A program made the position numbers and the translations under genes. From positions 1,984,001 through 2,048,000 of the forward strand of contig JADLSH010000367.1 in the NCBI GenBank assembly GCA_016169945.1: DNA of 64,000 nucleotides. Reading direction: 5' to 3'. The notes under the pieces were generated by a model. The model saw only the letters and a program-made list of their open reading frames with translations. It was not told the DNA's origin and ran no database searches. This document shows positions 35,060 through 46,253 of this stretch, piece by piece (positions within the stretch are counted from its first letter, which is position 1; the number at the start of each line of letters is the position of its first letter). The stretch comes from Trachythela sp. YZ-2020. Taxonomy: Eukaryota; Cnidaria; Anthozoa; Malacalcyonacea; Clavulariidae.

Positions 35060-35340
35060 TTTTGATAAAAGACCTTAATATATATGTTAATAACCTTATA
35101 CCAGAAATCCACATGTATGCTATAATATTTCTACGAAAATGTTGAAATATATCGGTATGCTCAAGTTCGAAGGGCATTTCAGCGACTATCTATCTATTTG
35201 AGAGATGTAACACAAAATCTTAAACATTTACTGGTGATTGAAGTTTGAAAAATGAATAAATTCCGCAATGCGCGCTGACTGACAGACTGGTGTCTAGTCT
35301 TCTTACTACACGCGTAAAGGTTCTCGGGATAGAGTATGGA
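35060..35340. repeat. Dispersed repeat (inverted copy of 29400-29910), unit 1
   Basis: It matches the complement of the block at 29400-29910 without the 187-bp MITE found there. The unit 2 copy is at about 41985-42255. Confidence 0.75.
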
Positions 35341-35364
35341 ATGCCATAGTGAACAAAAGTAGTA

Positions 35365-35565
35365 ATTTTTTTATAGTCGAGAACGGTTTTTTTGTTAATC
35401 GAGATTATTTTTTATGGTCGAGAAATTTTTGTGCTGGTCGAGAATTGTTTTTAACGTCGAGAAAGTTTTTTACAGTCGAGAATATTTTTACAGTCGAGAA
35501 TTTTTTCAATCGAGAATTCTTTTTTTAGTCGAGAATTTTATAGAGCCGAGAATTATTTTACAGTT
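35365..35565. repeat. TCGAGAATTTTT tandem repeat, unit 1
   Basis: About ten degenerate copies of an 18-21-bp unit with the core AGTCGAGAATTTTT. The unit 2 copy, at 42275-42485, has an extra repeat at its left end (AGTCGAGAATTTTTGAAAAT). Confidence 0.8.
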
Positions 35566-35636
35566 GTACGTACTAAAAATTTATTCCACGATGATATTGA
35601 AAAGATGGCGAAGCTTTAGTCCTTGACAATCTGCAA

Positions 35637-36616
35637 GTGGCGATAAAGCCCCTGATTGCAAACTTACTCCATTCATTGAGAGAGAAACTTCAAGCTCTAA
35701 GAACACAGATTAATACATGTACTGAAGAAACGGCCAGCCATCGTAGGATTCCTCCTCAAGCCACAAGCTCTGGAGACAGGCGAAGATACATTATTTCGGC
35801 TGAACAAATCGAAGTATTCCGTGCCATAAGGCGGAGATACGCTATCCAAAGGCGTCTGTATAATATAAGGAAACCAAATCATCTCTGGCATATTGGCTCG
35901 AACCACAAACTCATCAGCTGGAGATTTGTTCTCCATGGTTGTATTGACGGATATAGCAGGGCTATTATCTATTTGAAGTGCTTCACTAACAATCTTGCAA
36001 ATACAATTTTGCAATGCTTTGTCAATGGCACGCAGGAATTTGGACTTCCCTCGCGCGTGCGAGGGGACAGGGGCGTAGAAAATGTAGACGTTGCTCGATT
36101 CATGATTGCGAATAGAGCGGTCTAAACAGAGGAAGCTTTATAGCAGGACGTAGTGTCCATAACCAAAGAATCGAGCGTCTTTGGGCAGAAGTGAATAGAG
36201 TTAGTTCCGCCTACTATAAAGATCTCTTCCAATTCATGGAGGAAAATGAAATTCTTAACTCCCACGATGAACTTGATCTATATGCTCTACATAACATTTA
36301 TCTTCCAGCAATACAGGCATCCCTGAATGAGTTTGTCAACCAGTGGAATTATCATGGACTACGCGCCATGCATAGTACCTCTCCCCTTGCACTCTGGTAT
36401 TCTAAGGTTATTGAAATTGGCGTGACTGATATCAATGTCGGTGACGTAACTCAATATGGCATCGACCCTGATGGTCCAGTAGGTGATATTGAAACCGATA
36501 ATATGGTTCTTGTTCCTGAAAGTACAGTTCATTTAACCCAGAATCAAGCCAGTAAAATCAATCGTCTTGTTCCGGATCCTGTAATCGACGATATTATATC
36601 TCAGTATATCTTGTAA
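35637..36616 (+). pseudogene. Integrase-core protein remnant, unit 1
   Basis: Two ORFs (35637-36125 and 36191-36616), joined by a short broken stretch, match the integrase-like family seen as uncharacterised integrase-catalytic-domain proteins in cnidarians, sponges and fish. Visible landmarks are [50 protein letters not shown], then (in the gap) [12 protein letters not shown] and, in the second [21 protein letters not shown] and [11 protein letters not shown]. The family usually has HID at the first catalytic position, but here it reads HIG. The second Asp (RGDRG) and the Glu (RIERLW) are present. A stop after IANRAV breaks the frame and the N-terminus is missing. It would have been a DNA strand-transfer enzyme; this copy is inactive. 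Confidence 0.75.
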
Positions 36617-36849
36617 ACAAAATTACTCTATAGCAGCTTATAGCCCACTAAATATCTACGTTTTCCCAAAGTAAACCGAACATTGGTCGTGCAAATTTAC
36701 CATTTCTTGCCTTGGCAAATTAATGTAGATAATCATTTAATGCAATATTATACTACATGCATGCACACAAGTTCTAAACTAGCTACAAAGTTAAAATAAA
36801 ATCAATACATAACACGAACGAAAAAGCCGATATTTACCTCGTCTCATTC

Positions 36850-38216
36850 TTATCCCAAATTGACACTGGTACTTCACATTCTTCTTGCAAATGTCGATTT
36901 AAACCACAGGCAATAGCATACAAGGTTCTCGCAGGGTATCTGAGTTTCTAAAAATATATAGGTTGAGCATATTAGAGTTAATAACCTGCAAAATACTGAT
37001 GCTAAGTAGCATTCTTTCTTAAGTATAACTGTATAAGCCAGACTGAAGTGTTCCTTCAAGTTTACAGCTTCATCTAGCAAAACCCCAAGGTACTTGTATT
37101 GTGTTGTAAGATTGATCAAATGCTCATTGAGGTAGGCTTTCAAGGAGTTGTTTCAAGGAGTACACTCTTCTACTGGTACCGAATAACATGGACTAAGTTT
37201 TGCCTTTGCTAAGATGTGTAATGAGATCATTTCCCTTCAACCAATTGGCAACTACTTTCATTTCATTTGTGACTTGGTCCTCAATGTCACAGATATATGT
37301 CGTCCAGCCAGAAACAGTACTGTGTCATCAGCGTATTTTATAATATCCGCACAAGTGAGCCGGATGGTCATCAAGGTCATTTATGTACAATATAAATAAG
37401 ATAGGTCCCAAAATAGAACTTTGCTGCACTCCCATTGTGATTTGAAATTCCTCAGATAATGAACCATCATAGCTTACATTTTGAGACCTTTTTAACAGGT
37501 AGTTAGTAAGTCAGTTTAATTCTGTTGATTTTATGCCAAAGATTTCCAGTTTATTTAGTAGATTTGAATGGGACACCGTGTCGAAAGCTTTAGACAGATC
37601 AACAAAAACCGCACCTGTTATATTTACCCGTATTTTGTGCAACAGAAGTGCTGAAGCTAACTGTGTAGAACGTTTCGGTCGGAAGCCAAACTGAGAATTA
37701 TTTATCAGCTTATTCGTCTCTACGACTCTAGGTAAGCCATCAATTGTTTATGCACTATCCGCTGCATGATTTTTTGTGACGGACGGAATACTGAAATTGG
37801 CCGGTAATAAATCAAAATCATTAACAGATCCCTTTATGTGGACTGGAACAACTTTTGCTACTTTCCATTCTGGTGGAAGTTATCCGGTAGATAGGCTCAT
37901 GTTATAAATATAAGCTAAGCCTAAGGGCTCCTTTACTACTGACGCACAGTCTTTTAAAATTGCAGGGGGATATTATCAATACCAGCAGCCTTTGATCGTT
38001 TCAGCAGTTTTAATAGTTCTTTTCAATATCTGTTTGCGGTCGGTAATTAGCTTACCATCAATTTGAAATGATCAGCCAGTGCAGTTTAGTGGTTTACTTG
38101 GGAAAATATCTTTAATTGTGCTCCAAAATCTTTTGGGGTTTCTAGAATTCTCCTTAAGTAGATTTCTATAATAGTGTCTTTTATTTGATTTAACTAGATT
38201 GTTTACACGACTTCGT
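36850..38216 (-). pseudogene. LINE reverse transcriptase remnant, unit 1
   Basis: Read leftward, the sequence shows RVNNLVKSNKRHYYRNLL and NPKRFWSTIKDIFP (about 38190-38100), then FVDLSKAFDTV (about 37610-37575), MGVQQSSILGPILFILYIND (about 37430-37385), KYADDTVLF with the catalytic YADD (about 37340-37315), and near the end TTQYKYLGVLLDEAVNLKE (37110-37050). Frameshifts and stops lie between the motifs. It is a different LINE from the one at 20-34 kb (YADD and different linker). Its 5' side is cut at 38217 by a DNA transposon. Confidence 0.8.
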
Positions 38217-38386
38217 TAAAGTGCACCTCACCCCAAAAATGTTTTTTGGCTATATTAAATATTGGCATCATTTCTAGTGTATCCGTGAAAATTTTTATTT
38301 ATTTGGTCAAATTGTTCAATTTTTATGGCAGTTTAAAGTTGGCAAAAAGGCACTTTTTGATGGACCTTGTCCGTCAGTAAATTTCG

Positions 38387-38394
38387 TGACGTCA
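38387..38394. promoter_or_regulatory. TGACGTCA palindrome (CRE-type) in the transposon arm, unit 1
   Basis: A perfect TGACGTCA, the consensus for CREB/ATF-type bZIP factors, lies 170 bp inside the left end. Its copy in unit 2 is 45319-45326. Another perfect TGACGTCA lies in a receptor intron at 59982-59989. Function is not shown by sequence alone. Confidence 0.35.
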
Positions 38395-39239
38395 CACAAG
38401 GTACTCGTCAAAATAAACTTTCGGTCCACATGCAAATTCCCTGCATACTGTCGGCCATCTACATTTATATCAGACCTACAAGCACGAAACTGTACGTAAG
38501 ATGTTTCTCTTGATCAGAGCTTTCGATCTATGCATCTTATAGGCCGTGGGATGAGGGTCGAAAATGTTCAATTCCGTAGCACCCCTCGTGTAACTACATA
38601 ATTTTTACATGAATCCATAGATTAGAATTTACTTAGTTAGAATCCACTTCCCACCAAGCGAAATAGTTGCACAAATTGAAGTACAACCTCTCCAAAGTTC
38701 GGGCTTTCTCGTGTTTCGAAATCCATGAACGGCCATTGTTGTGTTGCAACTACGCATGCGCTTGACCACAAAACACTTAATGCGCACGCGCAGATAGGAA
38801 AAACTGATCTCAACCCAGGACTGGACAAGAAAAAAAATATGAAATGTGCGAAAGCAAGGCTGAAGTAAAACAAGATGACATCGGAGTCAGAGTGTTTTAA
38901 AAACTATATGATATTTTTATGTTCTGTACATTTTAATGGAGTTCGCCAAACATTCTGAGCAATGTACCGTGTCGAGCCCTCGCCAGGAACACTTCCAAGC
39001 CAACATTACAATAATAACTTATTAAAAATATGTTATTTTATACTACAGCAATTGCATGACGTTTGCAAGCAAATCTGTTTTTCAGGCTTTAAATATTACT
39101 ACAATCCTAAACATTCTAGAACATGCATACCGTAATTTCTCTATTAATTTGGGGGGGGGGGATTATTTCTAATATATACAAAGAGTCTGTTTGCACGTTT
39201 GATTCTCTTTATAAATATGCAACATCGGGTACAGTGATG

Positions 39240-40795
39240 TTACATACCAAAGTATCCATTCAGTAAAATATCATAATCATCTTTAAAATACAATCTTCCA
39301 CGCTTCACGATTTTATAAATTAATTGCTTACAGGAGGGGGGGGGGGTGCTTAATAGAGAAATTACATCACTCAAGTTAACAGTTTTTCTTTTTCCAAGAA
39401 AATATGGTTCAATATCCTTTGATGGTGCTAGGACTGATTTCTTTCGGGAAATACTCTCTCTTCTCTCTGAATCACAAGATACAGCAGCATCCCTTTGAAT
39501 GATAATTCCTCCAGTTATATGAGTTGTTCCCTTTCCAGATCTAGTTTCTTCAGAAAAGTCATCGTTATCCCATGAAATTGTAGTTGGTACATTACCAATA
39601 AAATCTGGAGGAACAGTAGAGTTCTTAGATATATTCAACTGTGCTGGTGCTGTTTCATGAGACAATACGAATGAGTGAGACATGCAATGTCCCAAGCTAC
39701 TTAATAAAGATATAACTGAGGCTGATCCTGTCAGTTGCCTAAGTGCCATGGCAAGTGCTATGCTGTTTTGAGTGGGATTCCTTTGAGTAGATGCTAAGTT
39801 TACTAGGTCTTGTGTGATTGACATCAGTTTGGCACTTTCTTTATGGTCTATTTCCACATAATTGTTTAAAGTATTAATTAATAATAACTGTGAATTAGCT
39901 GCTTCTTGAGCTTGGAAGACCTGTATTTCGATGCACCACATTATCAGTTTCCTTAGCAATGACAACAAATTCCTCAAGTAAGTCCATCATGTGCTTTATT
40001 GCTTTTCTTTACAGAATACGTTGTAAGATATTTCATACACTGGTGCACATGTTGTGGTCGTCTTTGCCTCCCTTGCAAGGAATATGGTATAGTTGCTACA
40101 GCAAACTTTGTGGTAGTGGACCTCCAATGCAACACAGTCTTTATCTCTAATCTGCACAAGTATCCGCTCATCATTTTCCCTCTCAGCAGCTGTACGTAAT
40201 AAGCCAGCATCAATTGTACTTGCCAACACTAGTGGTGTTCTTCTTCTCTTTTGTGTTTTCTACACAAAACATACAAGTTTAGAATGCCTGTTTAAAAATG
40301 GCATTTACCAACTAAAGTAGGGTGAATTTGACAAATTAACCAACTTCAGTAAGATACAAATTCACAGCAACCAGGTATTAAAATACTCTGGTTTGTAAAG
40401 TTTATGAACATTGTGTTCATAAATAAACTTTAAGATCCAACGCACCCAATATGTACTCTAAAATATCATATACGTATATGCACAAGGCAGTAAGGCACAA
40501 TATGACAACTTTTCCACCAAAAGGTGGTCCATAGAATGTAAAGATACTGTACACAAGAAATTGTACATAATCATACCTTGTCTCTTGAAAGCAAAGACGA
40601 ATCTCTTCCACAAATAATGCAGCATTCTGGTAGTACATGCTTGTTTCTTTGAGGCAAGGTCTTACTTGGTTCCTTAACTGAATTGCATGTAATCTTTCTT
40701 CTGGGTTCCACGGCTGGTTCCATGTGGCATGTGTGGTCTATGGTATTAGCGACCTTTTCCGTGCTTGTACTAGCTCTGTTTTCCTCTTTTCTCTG
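39240..40795 (-). pseudogene. Transposon-borne gene with WDN..EET..GTTH motif, unit 1
   Basis: Same gene as at 46254-47775. In this copy the distal ORF (39977-39240, 245 codons) is longer because a G-run near 39340 has a different length, so the frame continues for 30 residues past the end seen in unit 2. The upstream exon is cut at the duplication breakpoint, after sequence encoding part of the N-terminal basic region. Confidence 0.6.
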
Positions 40796-41314
40796 TTATT
40801 TCTCAAAAATATTTGTAAACGTGTAACTAATTAATTTATCCAGACTCTGACACCACTATTACACTCTTATTATTATTTTTTAAACTTTTTAGGGTGGACT
40901 ACTCGAAAAGTCCGGATGGGCTTGTTAGTCTTCCTTCCATAATTGTATTATATATACTTGTAAAATTATATATGTAAAAAAATGGAAAAATAAATTCTAT
41001 TCTATTCTATGAATTTTCAAGCGTTCTCTTGTTTAAATATTTATTAATTCCTTATCAATAATCATAGTTCGGCCTCAAACATCTTTAAATATATCTAGAT
41101 CGGACCGCCGCACTGCCGCTTGGATGCCAAAATTGCTACGATTGCATAATTTCATATGTAAACAGATTTACGCCTATCCGGAATGGTTTTCGCGTCGCTG
41201 CGGAAGGTTATCCAATACAGTGTAAGCATAGCTTTAAAGTGGCTGTCAAGTCCGTTCAGCGCACGCTTTTGTATTGTTTACTCTTTTTGTTCGGAAGCAT
41301 TATGGGTCACAAAA

Positions 41315-41515
41315 CACACCAAGGTGTGTTATGGAACACACTTCCTTCTAGAACACCTTTCTTTGATGACTGTTAGGTGTGTTAAGTTGCACACCTTTAT
41401 AATGAAAACACATCTTGGTGTGTTCCACAACACACCTTTGACTTTTTATAGTAACAAACCTTGGTGTGTTATAGAAACACACCTTGGTGTGTTACAGAAC
41501 ACACCTCACACGGAT
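41315..41515. repeat. Cluster of AACACACC...GGTGTGTT dyads, unit 2
   Basis: The cleaner copy of the dyad cluster. It has at least five near-palindromes, including two adjacent copies of ACACACCTTGGTGTGTTA-type sequence at 41456-41500. Confidence 0.7.
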
Positions 41516-42274
41516 TTTTTAACAAAACCAAGCATGGAATGAGAAAGGAAATACATTTTAAAGTGGCTCCTTACATTTTCTAAAAAAGATAGTAGATTTC
41601 CTATTTAGATCCATTTTTTTTACTATTATTTTCTGGTTGAAAAACAAAGACACTCGACTGACTTGTACACAACATTGATCGAGTTAGCGAGTTGATCGTT
41701 AACAAAAAGCCTTTTATAGTTATCATAGTTGGCGTATATAATGTTTTCTTTAGTTTTCTTGTTTATAGATGTGAAAAATATAACATGTTTAACTTATGTG
41801 TATGACAAATATGTATGACAAATTATTGGTGCCCCTCCCCCCCCCCTCCTCCTCTGTCCCGCAGTCCCTCGTTAAAGCATTTTAAACCCAAACTGCTATC
41901 ATGAAACGTCATTATCGCCATAGCAACGGCGGTAATAGATGTTTCTCGAAAATTTTCAAACCGTTTAGTTATTATTTTGATAAAAGACCTTAATATATAT
42001 GTTAATAACCTTATACCAGAAATCCACATGTATGCTATAATATTTCTACGAAAATGTTGAAATATATCGGTATGCTCAAGTTCGAAGGGCATTTCAGCGA
42101 CTATCTATCTATTTGAGAGATGTAACACAAAATCTTAAACATTTACTGGTGATTGAAGTTTGAAAAATGAATAAATTCCGCAATGCGCGCTGACTGACAG
42201 ACTGGTGTCTAGTCTTCTTACTACACGCGTAAAGGTTCTCGGGATAGAGTATGGAATGCCATAGTGAACAAAAG

Positions 42275-42485
42275 TAGTCGAGAATTTTTGAAAATTTTTT
42301 TATAGTCGAGAACGGTTTTTTTGTTAATCGAGATTATTTTTTATGGTCGAGAAATTTTTGTGCTGGTCGAGAATTGTTTTTAACGTCGAGAAAGTTTTTT
42401 ACAGTCGAGAATATTTTTACAGTCGAGAATTTTTTCAATCGAGAATTCTTTTTTTAGTCGAGAATTTTATAGAGCCGAGAATTAT
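42275..42485. repeat. TCGAGAATTTTT tandem repeat, unit 2
   Basis: As in unit 1 but with about one extra copy at the left end. Confidence 0.8.
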
Positions 42486-42565
42486 TTTACAGTTGTACGT
42501 ACTAAAAATTTATTCCACGATGATATTGAAAAGATGGCGAAGCTTTAGTCCTTGACAATCTGCAA

Positions 42566-43548
42566 GTGGCGATAAAGCCCCTGATTGCAAACTTACTCCA
42601 TTCATTGAGAGAGAAACTTCAAGCTCTAAGGACACAGATTAATACATGTACTGAAGAAACGGCCAGCCATCGTAGGATTCCTCCTCAAGCCACAAGCTCT
42701 GGAGACAGGCGAAGATACATTATTTCGGCTGAACAAATCGAAGTATTCCGTGCCATAATAAGGCGGAGATACGCTATCCAAAGGCGTCTGTATAATATAA
42801 GGAAACCAAATCATCTCTGGCATATTGGCTCGAACCACAAACTCATCAGCTGGAGATTTGTTCTCCATGGTTGTATTGACGGATATAGCAGGGCTATTAT
42901 CTATTTGAAGTGCTTCACTAACAATCTTGCAAATACAATTTTGCAATGCTTTGTCAATGGCACGCAGGAATTTGGACTTCCCTCGCGCGTGCGAGGGGAC
43001 AGGGGCGTAGAAAATGTAGACGTTGCTCGATTCATGATTGCGAATAGAGCGGTCTAAACAGAGGAAGCTTTATAGCAGGACGTAGTGTCCATAACCAAAG
43101 AATCGAGCGTCTTTGGGCAGAAGTGAATAGAGTTAGTTCCGCCTACTATAAAGATCTCTTCCAATTCATGGAGGAAAATGAAATTCTTAACTCCCACGAT
43201 GAACTTGATCTATATGCTCTACATAACATTTATCTTCCAGCAATACAGGCATCCCTGAATGAGTTTGTCAACCAGTGGAATTATCATGGACTACGCGCCA
43301 TGCATAGTACCTCTCCCCTTGCACTCTGGTATTCTAAGGTTATTGAAATTGGCGTGACTGATATCAATGTCGGTGACGTAACTCAATATGGCATCGACCC
43401 TGATGGTCCAGTAGGTGATATTGAAACCGATAATATGGTTCTTGTTCCTGAAAGTACAGTTCATTTAACCCAGAATCAAGCCAGTAAAATCAATCGTCTT
43501 GTTCCGGATCCTGTAATCGACGATATTATATCTCAGTATATCTTGTAA
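42566..43548 (+). pseudogene. Integrase-core protein remnant, unit 2
   Basis: Near-identical to 35637-36616 with a 3-bp insertion (one extra Ile before RRRYAIQRR). The same HIG in place of HID and the same stop after IANRAV are present, so both defects predate the duplication. Confidence 0.75.
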
Positions 43549-43779
43549 ACAAAATTACTCTATAGCAGCTTATAGCCCACTAAATATCTACGTTTTCCCA
43601 AAGTAAACCGAACATTGGTCGTGCAAATTTACCATTTCTTGCCTTGGCAAATTAATGTAGATAATCATTTAATGCAATATTATACTACATGCATGCACAC
43701 AAGTTCTAAACTAGCTACAAAGTTAAAATAAAATCAATACATAACACGAACGAAAAAGCCGATATTTACCTCGTCTCAT

Positions 43780-45148
43780 TCTTATCCCAAATTGACACTG
43801 GTACTTCACATTCTTCTTGCAAATGTCGATTTAAACCACAGGCAATAGCATACAAGGTTCTCGCAGGGTATCTGAGTTTCTAAAAATATATAGGTTGAGC
43901 ATATTAGAGTTAATAACCTGCAAAATACTGATGCTAAGTAGCATTCTTTCTTAAGTATAACTGTATAAGCCAGACTGAAGTGTTCCTTCAAGTTTACAGC
44001 TTCATCTAGCAAAACCCCAAGGTACTTGTATTGTGTTGTAAGATTGATCAAATGCTCATTGAGGTAGGCTTTCAAGGAGTTGTTTCAAGGAGTACACTCT
44101 TCTACTGGTACCGAATAACATGGACTAAGTTTTGCCTTTGCTAAGATGTGTAATGAGATCATTTCCCTTCAACCAATTGGCAACTACTTTCATTTCATTT
44201 GTGACTTGGTCCTCAATGTCACAGATATATGTCGTCCAGCCAGAAACAGTACTGTGTCATCAGCGTATTTTATAATATCCGCACAAGTGAGTCGGATGGT
44301 CATCAAGGTCATTTATGTACAATATAAATAAGATAGGTCCCAAAATAGAACTTTGCTGCACTCCCATTGTGATTTGAAATTCCTCAGATAATGAACCATC
44401 ATAGCTTACATTTTGAGACCTTTTTAACAGGTAGTTAGTAAGTCAGTTTAATTCTGTTGATTTTATGCCAAAGATTTCCAGTTTATTTAGTAGATTTGAA
44501 TGGGACACCGTGTCGAAAGCTTTAGACAGATCAACAAAAACCGCACCTGTTATATTTACCCGTATTTTGTGCAACAGAAGTGCTGAAGCTAACTGTGTAG
44601 AACGTTTCGGTCGGAAGCCAAACTGAGAATTATTTATCAGCTTATTCGTCTCTACGACTCTAGGTAAGCCATCAATTGTTTATGCACTATCCGCTGCATG
44701 ATTTTTTGTGACGGACGGAATACTGAAATTGGCCGGTAATAAATCAAAATCATTAACAGATCCCTTTATGTGGACTGGAACAACTTTTGCTACTTTCCAT
44801 TCTGGTGGAAGTTATCCGGTAGATAGGCTCATGTTATAAATATAAGCTAAGCCTAAGGGCTCCTTTACTACTGACGCACAGTCTTTTAAAATTGCAGGGG
44901 GATATTATCAATACCAGCAGCCTTTGATCGTTTCAGCAGTTTTAATAGTTCTTTTCAATATCTGTTTGCGGTCGGTAATTAGCTTACCATCAATTTGAAA
45001 TGATCAGCCAGTGCAGTTTAGTGGTTTACTTGGGAAAATATCTTTAATTGTGCTCCAAAATCTTTTGGGGTTTCTAGAATTCTCCTTAAGTAGATTTCTA
45101 TAATAGTGTCTTTTATTTGATTTAACTAGATTGTTTACACGACTTCGT
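43780..45148 (-). pseudogene. LINE reverse transcriptase remnant, unit 2, 3' part
   Basis: Copy of 36850-38216 with the same motifs (FVDLSKAFDTV, YADD). The LINE frame is interrupted at 45148 by the transposon and continues on the other side from 49574 to about 49856. Confidence 0.8.
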
Positions 45149-45318
45149 TAAAGTGCACCTCACCCCAAAAATGTTTTTTGGCTATATTAAATATTGGCAT
45201 CATTTCTAGTGTATCCGTGAAAATTTTTATTTATTTGGTCAAATTGTTCAATTTTTATGGCAGTTTAAAGTTGGCAAAAAGGCACTTTTTGATGGACCTT
45301 GTCCGTCAGTAAATTTCG

Positions 45319-45326
45319 TGACGTCA
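45319..45326. promoter_or_regulatory. TGACGTCA palindrome (CRE-type) in the transposon arm, unit 2
   Basis: Copy of 38387-38394. It lies in the left arm, downstream of the gene's coding end rather than near its start. Confidence 0.3.
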
Positions 45327-46253
45327 CACAAGGTACTCGTCAAAATAAACTTTCGGTCCACATGCAAATTCCCTGCATACTGTCGGCCATCTACATTTAT
45401 ATCAGACCTACAAGCACGAAACTGTACGTAAGATGTTTCTCTTGATCAGAGCTTTCGATCTATGCATCTTATAGGCCGTGGGATGAGGGTCGAAAATGTT
45501 CAATTCCGTAGCACCCCTCGTGTAACTACATAATTTTTACATGAATCCATAGATTAGAATTTACTTAGTTAGAATCCACTTCCCACCAAGCGAAATAGTT
45601 GCACAAATTGAAGTACAACCTCTCCAAAGTTCGGGCTTTCTCGTGTTTCGAAATCCATGAACGGCCATTGTTGTGTTGCAACTACGCATGCGCTTGACCA
45701 CAAAACACTTAATGCGCACGCGCAGATAGGAAAAACTGATCTCAACCCAGGACTGGACAAGAAAAAAAATATGAAATGTGCGAAAGCAAGGCTGAAGTAA
45801 AACAAGATGACATCGGAGTCAGAGTGTTTTAAAAACTATATGATATTTTTATGTTCTGTACATTTTAATGGAGTTCGCCAAACATTCTGAGCAATGTACC
45901 GTGTCGAGCCCTCGCCAGGAACACTTCCAAGCCAACATTACAATAATAACTTATTAAAAATATGTTATTTTATACTACAGCAATTGCATGACGTTTGCAA
46001 GCAAATCTGTTTTTCAGGCTTTAAATATTACTACAATCCTAAACATTCTAGAACATGCATACCGTAATTTCTCTATTAATTTGGGGGGGGGGGGGATTAT
46101 TTCTAATATATACAAAGAGTCTGTTTGCACGTTTGATTCTCTTTATAAATATGCAACATCGGGTACAGTGATGTTACATACCAAAGTATCCATTCAGTAA
46201 AATATCATAATCATCTTTAAAATACAATCTTCCATGCTTCACGATTTTATAAA

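Larger units (their letters stand above)
33930..40796. repeat. Tandem segmental duplication, unit 1 (about 6.9 kb)
   Basis: It is co-linear with 40810-47727 at an offset growing from about 6880 to 6932. From about 34700 onward the two units are almost identical, differing by single bases, homopolymer lengths and a 3-bp indel (35826 against 42757-42759). The first 700 bases carry many more small indels. The left edge lies in the LINE 3' UTR and the right edge inside an exon of the transposon gene. Confidence 0.9.
38217..40796 (-). mobile_element. Left part of the TAAAGTGCACC DNA transposon, unit 1
   Basis: It starts with the terminal repeat TAAAGTGCACCTCACCCC and runs as far as the edge of the duplicated unit. 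It includes the 3' part and most of the gene of the full copy at 45149-49573 but lacks the right terminus. Confidence 0.8.

Noticed and set aside
29400..35340. A single 6-kb element bounded by the inverted repeats at 29.4-29.9 and 35.06-35.34 kb
   Set aside because: The 3' half of the LINE lies between them while its 5' half is outside, so the two copies are better explained as independent insertions of a dispersed repeat.
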